The position numbers and the translations under genes are program-made. This document shows, piece by piece, positions 57,738 through 64,000 of a stretch of 64,000 nt of DNA. The stretch's first letter is position 1. The number at the start of each line of letters is the position of its first letter. The DNA is from Scenedesmus sp. ARA3 (lineage: Eukaryota; Chlorophyta; Chlorophyceae; Sphaeropleales; Scenedesmaceae), in assembly GCA_004335835.1 (NCBI GenBank), contig RWJK01001682.1, forward strand, positions 20,802 through 84,801, read 5' to 3'. Under the pieces are notes generated by a model that did not search any database, was not told the origin of the DNA, and saw nothing but the letters and a program-made list of their open reading frames with translations.

Positions 57738-57772
<35 letters not shown>

Positions 57773-58617
57773 TTTGATGGCACTATTGTTTACTTGACTT
57801 CATGTTCAAGTAACGCCAGGAATTGAAAACAAACAAAGCAGACGCGCCCGCCGCAACAGCACCTCAAAGCCAACAAGCCCATGCTCGTTTCAGCCATTAA
57901 TTCAAGCAACGCATCAGGTACACAAGCAACAGAGCTGCATTGAGCCCACCATTCCAGCACGCACCTGTAGGCAGACCCAGTCCCCGCTCTTTATGGCCAT
58001 CGTCACCAGCGCCTCAGCCACCGGGCCCTGCCCCTGGCCCAAACTGACCACGCTCAGGCCCCGGCCCACCGCCCGGCCCTGCTCAGCCGCCGCAAACCGC
58101 GACAGCTCAGCAATAGCATCAGCCCCTTGAGCTAGCAGGAAGATGATTGGCGTGTAGGGGCTGCTGTCAAGGTAGATTTCGGAGAGGGAGGTGATGGGGG
58201 TGTCGGCGAAGGAGGGCCCCAGGTGGGATGTGACGTGGCGGCGCAGCGCTGGCAGCAGCAGCTCCTCGCGGCAGACCTGGCAGCAGCAGAAGTAGCAGCA
58301 GCAGCAGCAGCAGGTGTGGATGGCGTCAGGTGGCCAAGCAGCTGAGTCACTGTGAACATTGCGCGGTCAATGTGTGTGTAATGCGCATGTGACAAAAGCA
58401 TGCAGCAACCGCACCCTGCAGGTGCTGTTGGATACAGCATTGTTGCACTCGCAGACCACCAAGCGACAATGGAAAACAAATCACGCAGCAGAATGGCGGG
58501 CAGCTTATGTGCAGCAGTTTCACAAGTGGCCCACCTTGATGAGCAGCAGCTTCTGGAAAGGTGTAAGCTTGTTCTGCTGGCCCCTCCAGCTGCGCTGATG
58601 CACAAACTGTGCACCTG

Positions 58618-58650
<33 letters not shown>

Positions 58651-59495
58651 TGCGTCCCATGTCACCAGCAAGGACCAGCCTGTCCAGCAAGCACATCACA
58701 CCTGCACCTGCTGCCTCATCACTGCTGCTGCTGCTGCTGCTGCCTGCCATGAAGTCAGAAAGGCTTCCCCGCAGCAGCAGCTGCTGCCAACCAGGGCCGT
58801 CACTCGGCGCCCTTGGCCTGTCTTCAGCAGCACCACTACTGCTGCTGCTGCTTGCTATGGCCTTACACATGCCAGTGAATGCTTCCGGCACTCCCCTTTC
58901 CAGTGCAAGCACCCCTGTCCACACAGCAGCCGTGCACCATGCAGGTTTCTGCAACTGCTCTAAACCCTCACTGCCCTGCCCCCGGCCCTCAGCTGCTGAG
59001 CCTGCAGCAGCAGCCCTAGACTTCCCACCAGCATCTAAAGTCAACCCACCACCGCCCGCAGCACCGGCAGCAGCAGCAGCAGCTGGCGCTGCTGCTGCAG
59101 CCCTGCTGCCTCGCAGCAAGAAATCCCACTCTGCATGACTAATTTCCCCCTTATCCCTCTGCCCAGCTACTGCCACCATAAAAGTAAACACCAGCTTATG
59201 CACCTCAAAGAGCCCCCGGCACACCATGCGGTGCATGTAGCTTGTCATATATGTTACTAACGCTTGCAGCCGTGCCTCAAGTGTAGGTGCTGTTGGTGCT
59301 GCAGCGATTGAGTGCTGATACATGCCCTTGAATGCTGCCAGGCTTGCTTGGTACATGGGATCCAGTGCTGCCAAGTCGGCCACAACAAACCAGAGGTGTG
59401 CAGCAACAGCTGGCGGCCCTCGGTACTCATCTCGCGCCTGGCTGAGTTGAGCTTCTGTGAGCTCCGCCTCGCGCACGCGGCTCTGGATGATGCCT

Positions 59496-59538
<43 letters not shown>

Positions 59539-61646
59539 GAGCAGAGGTTGTGCATTTGCAGGAAAAAAGCCACATCAATTTCCACGCTCAGTCGGCAGCA
59601 GGTACACAGATAGCCAGCTGTTGTGCCTCCATAGTCGGCACCAGCTGCAGCTGCATCAGCAGCAGTGGCACCTGATGTCTGCTTGGCCGTATTGAGTGTT
59701 GAAATCAGGCTCTCATCATCCAGCAGGTTGCCGCTGGCCTCACGCAGCAGCCGCCTTCCTAGTAGCATGACAATACAGCCAAACAGCAACCCACCTGAAG
59801 TCTGCTTGGCCGTGTTCAATGTAGAAATCAGGCTCTCATCGTCAAGCAGGTTGCCGCTGGCCTCACGAAGCAGCCGCAGGATCTTGCTCTCCAGGTCCCC
59901 AAGCTGCCGCGTGTCTGCAGCAATGCTGGTGATGAGGGCATCATGGGACTCCTCAAGTTCCGGCCGCTCTGCGCGGACCAGCTCAGCTAGCAGCTGCTCT
60001 TCTAGGCCCTGCGGTGGTTGGGTAAACAACACCAAACAGCAGCAGTTTCACAATGTACAAGCATTTCAGCATGACAAGGTCAGCGTGCACCAGCTCTGCG
60101 AGCAGCAGCTGTTGCAGGTCCTGCAGGTGGCAAGTAAGCTGCACACAGCAGCAGTTGGTGGTGATGAGGGCATCATGGGACTCCTCAAGTTCCAGCCGCT
60201 CTGCGCGGACCAGCTCAGCTAGCAGCTGCTCCCCCAGGCCCTGCAGCGGTTTGGGAAAATCATGACACAGCAGCAGTTTCAAACTTCTCAGCCGGCAGAT
60301 GCTGCTGCGGACCCGGCAGAGTAAAAATTAAACAGCAGCATTTGGTGGTGATGAGGGCTTCATGGGACTCCTCAAGCTCGCAAGCTCGCAAGTGGGGCGC
60401 TCTGCTCGGACAAGCTCGGCCAGCAGCTGCTCCTCCAGGCCCTGCGGCGGTTGGGCAGACAAACAAGCACAGCAGCAATAGAACTGTTCTATCCAAGGCT
60501 TGGATGTTACAGCGGCTTATAAGGACGGCAAGCACCAGCTCTGACAGCAGCAGCTGCTGCAGACCCTTCTGCGGCTGGCAAGTGAAACTGCACAAACTCA
60601 TGGTAACACAGCGCAACAATCAGCATTTTTAACCGTGCGTTACTGTGAACTCCACGAGGTTGACGCAGATGTAGGCCTTAGAATCAGGACAACCAACCTT
60701 CAAATACAACGCTGCCATGTCATTTGCTGCACCAGAACACGCACCTGGCGCGTCACTGTGAAGTCTACAAGGTTCACCCTTATGTAAGCCTCCGGCAGGT
60801 AGTGCGGGTTGGCCAGGCGGCACGCCATGTACAGCTTGAAGTTGGGGTCGTAGTCCACCAGCCGCTCACCCAGCCGCACCACGCTGCGCCCGGCTGCATG
60901 GCAGTCATATGATTTGGTCAAAAGTCAGCAGCAGCGAACACGGTCAATGATCAATAATCATAGTGCACGGCACGCCATGTACAGCTTGAAGTTGGGGTCG
61001 TAGTCCACAAGCCGCTCACCCAGCCGCACCACGCTGCGCCCGGCTGCGGTGAGGGGAAAGCGATGCAAGCAGGCGGCACAGACGCCAGCAAAATACCACA
61101 CACTGAGCAAGTGTCTAGTGCATGCCGCAGGTGACACCTGATGTTGCTCAAACTGCATTCCGCCGCTACCACAGCGTATGCAATAGGTCACACACAACAG
61201 ACGTCAACAACTGCACATGTCGCAGAGCTGCGGTTGCCCACCTTGCTTCTCCACCTGGCGCAGCAGCAGTGCGTCCATGCCCGCAGGCAGGCTGCCATCA
61301 GCCATGTCCTCAATCAGCAGCGGCTGGCCCAGCTGCACTGCGCCTTCCACCTGCGGCAGCAAAAGTTACAGAGGCACGGGCAAAGCACAAGAGCCTGCTC
61401 AAGCCTAAGCTTTGAACTCTGTAACTGGATTATGTCAGCGCCTAACGTTCTGCATCAGCACTCATCTGCTGATGCGCCTGATGCCCTGTAAGGTGGTGCC
61501 AACACCCACAAGTGACTAACTACCCTCTCTCAAGATGCTTCCTGTCAACAATGCCCTTCCACGCACCTGGCGCAGCAGCCCAGGGTCTGACGCGCGCACC
61601 ACAACCAGCCCAAGTGCACGCTCCTTGGCGCGCACCCAGCTGCACA

Positions 61647-61680
<34 letters not shown>

Positions 61681-63984
61681 GCAGCGGCGCATGAGTCAAC
61701 TTGAGCAACAAAAGCGCACAGCTGCAAGACCACTGCTGTCATTTCATGCAATTTTGCAGCAATGCGGTTGTCCTGCGGTACCCACCTGTAGGCCTGGTCC
61801 TGTGGGTCGATCACGAGCGGCCAGAGCACGCCACGTGTTGCAATGAGTGCATTCTCCACGCTCACAGCGTCACTAGGCAGGCCCTGGCAGCCCCACTCCA
61901 GCAGCTTGCATTCTTTGCAAAGCATCTTAGCTACATGAGCAATGCTGCAGCCATCCCCTCGTATACAGTTAGTGGCAAGCAGAGCGCCCACCTGTAGGCT
62001 TGGTCTTGTGGGTCGATCATGAGCGGCCAGCGCACGCCGCGTGTTGCAATCAGTGCATTCTCCACGCTGACAGCATCATTAGGCAGGCCCTGGCAGCCCC
62101 ATTCCAACAGCTTGCATCCTTTGCAGAGCGTTTACATCCAAACAAACAGTGCTGCAGCAACACATTTGTACACAGCTAGCAAGCAGAGCGCCCACCTGTA
62201 GGCCTGGTCCTGTGGGTCGATCATGAGCGGCCAGCGCACGCCCCGTGTGGCAATCAGTGCATTCTCCACGCTGACAGCATCATTGGGCAAGCCCTGGCAG
62301 CCCCACTCCAGCAGCTTGCATTCTTTGCAGAGCGCTTTAATATAAACAAACAGTGCTGCAGCAATACATTTGTACACAGCTACCAAGCGAAGCGCCCACC
62401 TGTAGGCCTGATCTTGCGGATCAATCATGAGCGGCCAGCGCACGCCCCGCGTTGCAATAAGCGCATTCTCCACGCTCACAGCATCACTGGGCAGTCCCTG
62501 GCAGCCCCATTCTAGCAGCTTGCATTCTTTGCAGAGCAATTATAGCTACACGAGCAATGCTGCGGAAATCCACTTTCAAATAGCTAGCAAGCACAGCACC
62601 CACCTGTAGGCCTGGTCCTGTGGGTCGATCATGAGCGGCCAGCGCACGCCGCGTGTTGCAATGAGTGCATTCTCCAAACCAACAGCATCACTGGGCAAGC
62701 CCTGGCAGCCCCACTCCGGCAGCTTGCATTCTTTGCAGAGCGTTTACATCCAAACAAACAGCGCTGCAGTATGTATATGTATGTAATACACTTGTACACA
62801 GCTAGCAAGCAAAGCGCCCACCTGTAGGCCTGGTCCTGTGGGTCGATCATGAGCGGCCAGCGCACGCCGCGAGTTGCAATCAGCGCATTCTCCACACTGA
62901 CAGCATCACTGGGCAGGCCCTGGCAGCCCCACTCCAGCAGCTCAAGGGGGGTTGACAAAATGCCGGAAAGGCTGAAGGCGGGTGTGGTGACAGGGATAGC
63001 TAGCTCCTGGCAGCGGGCGTACCACTGCGCTACTAATGCAGCACGGCTGGGACCTGCAGGCAGTTTATTGCACGCGTAATTGAGAGGAGTGAGCCAATAC
63101 ATCAGGAAGAGAGGATGCTGAAAAGGTTGAAGGAAGGAGAGTCACGGGGATGGACAGCTGCTGGCAGCGGGCATACCACTGCGCTACTAATGCAGCGCGG
63201 CTTGGCCCTGCATATGTGTGCATGCAACAAAGTAGTGAGAAGATCAAGACACTGCGTCAAAAAGAGCGATGCCGATATGTTGAAGCAGGGTGTGGTGACA
63301 GGGATGGAGAGTCCCTGACAGCTGGCGTACCACTGTGCCACGAAAAAGCACGGCTGGTGCCTGCGGGAGAGACAAATGCATGCATGCATGGAGCAAGGCG
63401 AGCGTGCGGCAGTCTCAGAAGAGGATGGCCAACCAACAAGCAGCCATGGTTTTGAGTTGTTTGACAATCAATATTTCAACATTATCGTGCCGCGCAGCGC
63501 GGGTTCCATGAAAGCCTAGTCATTTGCTGATTAGATACAATGGAATTTGTGGCAGAAAACACGGTCACCAGGAAATGTGCCCAAGTAGTTGACCACTGCT
63601 GCAGCCATCAGCGCATCCCCAACAAGCACAGCCTGTTTCACCTTGCAGTCATTTGCTGATCAACACAATCCGTACCTGGTTGAAGACACACTCACCAGGG
63701 AATGTACCCAAGTAGTTGACCACTGCTGCAGCCATCAGAGCATCCCCCACTAGCAGCGCAAGCCTGCCGCCCAGCGCGTCAGCAGCAGCGCCCCAGCGCA
63801 CCAGCTCGTCACCCAGCAGGCTGGTCAACTTGCCGGCCCTGCCCAAGCGCTTGCCACACAAGTCGGCCTGCACAGTAGGAGGTAACAGCAGGACAGAACA
63901 GCAGCAGTACTGGCTAGTCAGCAGCAGCTCATCACCCAGCAGGCTGGTCAGCTTGCCGGCCCTGCCCAGGCGCTTGCCACACAA
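51443..63984 (-). CDS. Axonemal dynein heavy chain, C-terminal part (5' end outside window)
   Basis: Fifteen exons in perfect phase: 63867-63696, 63053-62822, 61639-61567, 61350-61242, 60893-60745, 60008-59795, 59493-58535, 58276-57965, 57734-57569, 56943-56780, 56544-56211, 55673-55148, 53861-53605, 52674-52491, 51842-51443 (4251 nt; 1416 aa). In order: end of the coiled-coil stalk ([12 protein letters not shown]), AAA5 ([31 protein letters not shown]), AAA5-6 linker ([40 protein letters not shown]), AAA6 ([32 protein letters not shown]), then the C-terminal domain ([63 protein letters not shown]). This is the ciliary motor ATPase. Odd points: a 959-nt exon carries Ala/Gly, Ser and Gln runs, and exon 55673-55148 carries Ser and about 17-Ala runs in a normally conserved region. 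Every exon has intronic partial copies. Which arm dynein it is cannot be told from this part. Confidence 0.95.
51905..52180 (-). repeat. Copies of the last dynein exon start ([16 protein letters not shown])
   Basis: Near 51915-51975 and 52112-52175, CAG acceptors precede [21 protein letters not shown] sequence; a third short remnant (TGTCCCACCTGG) is near 52060. All are upstream of the true exon (starts 51842). Confidence 0.9.
52800..53475 (-). repeat. Four copies (~200 bp period) of the exon end [16 protein letters not shown]
   Basis: Copies near 52830-52855, 53025-53080, 53225-53275 and 53410-53465 repeat [13 protein letters not shown] with variable ends (true exon ends 53605). The units include about 150 bp of intron that is also conserved between copies. 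Confidence 0.92.
53920..53998 (-). repeat. Copy of a dynein exon start ([20 protein letters not shown])
   Basis: After a CTG tract and GCAG acceptor the sequence repeats the start of exon 53861-53605 ([20 protein letters not shown]). It lies in the upstream intron. Confidence 0.92.
54271..55070 (-). repeat. Seven tandem copies (~124 bp) of the exon end [11 protein letters not shown]
   Basis: Copies start near 54271, 54399, 54520, 54645, 54767, 54894 and 55014, beside the true exon end (55148). Each repeats the end of exon 55673-55148 ([13 protein letters not shown], with changes) plus donor and intron. The most distant copy has CAG|GGGAGC (donor lost); others have GTGAGC, GTTAGC or GTAGGC. 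Confidence 0.95.
55675..55800 (-). repeat. Copy of a dynein exon start ([16 protein letters not shown])
   Basis: After CTGCAG at about 55797, [21 protein letters not shown] is repeated as in exon 55673-55148. It lies in the upstream intron. Confidence 0.92.
55955..56165 (-). repeat. Two copies of a dynein exon end ([20 protein letters not shown])
   Basis: Copies at about 55957-56075 and 56092-56165 repeat [17 protein letters not shown] and the AAGG|GTGAGC donor of exon 56544-56211; the farther one also repeats [11 protein letters not shown]. They lie in the downstream intron. Confidence 0.92.
57130..57530 (-). repeat. Three copies of a dynein exon end ([20 protein letters not shown])
   Basis: Copies near 57130-57185 (degraded), 57275-57355 and 57432-57515 repeat the end of exon 57734-57569; the two nearer ones keep AAAG|GTGGGT donors. 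They lie in the downstream intron. Confidence 0.9.
57738..57771. repeat. GGCA tetranucleotide repeat at a 3' splice site
   Basis: About eight GGCA units on plus; on the coding strand (TGCC)n leads into CTGCAG|AACTGCCACC, the exon at 57734. It takes the place of the usual CTG tract. Confidence 0.92.
59655..59760 (-). repeat. Copy of a dynein exon end ([17 protein letters not shown])
   Basis: [19 protein letters not shown] and AKQTSG are repeated beside exon 60008-59795, in the downstream intron. Confidence 0.92.
60155..60585 (-). repeat. Three copies of a dynein exon start ([14 protein letters not shown])
   Basis: Copies near 60155-60245 ([20 protein letters not shown]), 60340-60445 (with an inserted segment) and 60525-60575 ([14 protein letters not shown]) lie upstream of exon 60008-59795, each with a GCAG acceptor. 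Confidence 0.9.
60630..60690 (-). repeat. Copy of a dynein exon end (VNLVEFTVT)
   Basis: [13 protein letters not shown] repeats the end of exon 60893-60745 ([13 protein letters not shown]), in the downstream intron. Confidence 0.85.
60960..61050 (-). repeat. Copy of a dynein exon start ([20 protein letters not shown])
   Basis: Identical at protein level to the start of exon 60893-60745 and preceded by CCGCAG. It lies in the upstream intron. Confidence 0.92.
61786..62735 (-). repeat. Five extra tandem copies (~205 bp) of the AAA5 exon end
   Basis: Copies near 61786-61920, 61990-62115, 62190-62325, 62398-62535 and 62602-62735 repeat [11 protein letters not shown] to DPQDQAYR|W of exon 63053-62822 with TACAG|GTGGG donors. 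Each covers about 130 coding nt plus about 75 nt of intron. Confidence 0.95.
63065..63345 (-). repeat. Copies of a dynein exon start ([15 protein letters not shown])
   Basis: Near 63120-63215 ([21 protein letters not shown]) and 63290-63362 ([15 protein letters not shown] frame; DNA-level match) lie upstream of exon 63053-62822. Confidence 0.85.
63540..63645 (-). repeat. Copy of a dynein exon end ([15 protein letters not shown])
   Basis: [23 protein letters not shown] sequence with CCTG|GTGACC repeats the end of exon 63867-63696, in the downstream intron. Confidence 0.88.
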
Positions 63985-63995
63985 GTCGGCCTGTG
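63908..63995 (-). repeat. Copy of a dynein exon start ([20 protein letters not shown])
   Basis: CCACAG then [21 protein letters not shown] at the window edge repeats the start of exon 63867-63696, in the upstream intron. Confidence 0.92.
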
Positions 63996-64000
63996 GAGCA

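Overview
The window reads as nuclear DNA of a green alga, most likely a flagellate of the order Chlamydomonadales. Supporting observations are an axonemal-type dynein heavy chain, secreted proteins with Pro-Ser-rich (extensin-like) linkers, a two-domain fasciclin protein, GTGAGT/GTGGGT/GTGCGC splice donors with TGCAG acceptors, TGTAA polyadenylation signals, and a very high load of CAG/CTG triplet repeats. The genus cannot be fixed from sequence alone; repeat-rich genera such as Haematococcus or Dunaliella are candidates, not identifications. I traced every gene model below by hand through splice phases. Four of the five are phase-consistent from end to end within the window; only the first exon of the fasciclin gene is open.

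Layout: (1) 869-9099, minus: a secreted enzyme of about 838 aa in 12 exons, with a GH114 domain, Pro-Ser-Lys linkers and two spherulin-4 (GH135-type) domains. (2) 12494-16824, minus: a PTC7-like PP2C phosphatase in 6 exons. (3) 20689-41324, minus: a giant secreted protein in about 36 exons, with repeated Cys-rich cassettes followed by about 18 Ig-like (Big_1-like) domains. (4) 42544-49539, plus: a secreted protein with two FAS1 domains. (5) 51443 to beyond the right edge, minus: the C-terminal 1416 aa of a dynein heavy chain (end of stalk, AAA5, AAA6, C-terminal domain) in 15 exons. Genes 3 and 4 diverge from a 1.2-kb AT-richer interval; genes 4 and 5 converge. No operon-like organisation is present. 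Genes 1, 3 and 4 are all predicted cell-surface or extracellular proteins.

The most striking feature is not a gene. In all five genes, nearly every exon is accompanied by one to seven diverged partial copies of itself inside the adjoining intron. They follow one rule: copies of an exon's 3' end plus its splice donor lie in the downstream intron, and copies of an exon's 5' end plus its acceptor lie in the upstream intron. Introns here appear to grow by tandem duplication of segments spanning splice junctions (unit about 100-225 bp, up to eight copies). Many copies keep a usable GT donor or AG acceptor. Alongside this, intronic triplet tracts are mostly oriented as CTG on the coding strand and run straight into the acceptor (CTG...CTGCAG|exon), while exonic tracts read CAG on the coding strand and encode Ala, Gln or Ser.

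The second notable point is gene 1. It joins, in one secreted polypeptide, the two glycosidase families (GH114 and GH135) that are separate enzymes of galactosaminogalactan metabolism in Aspergillus.
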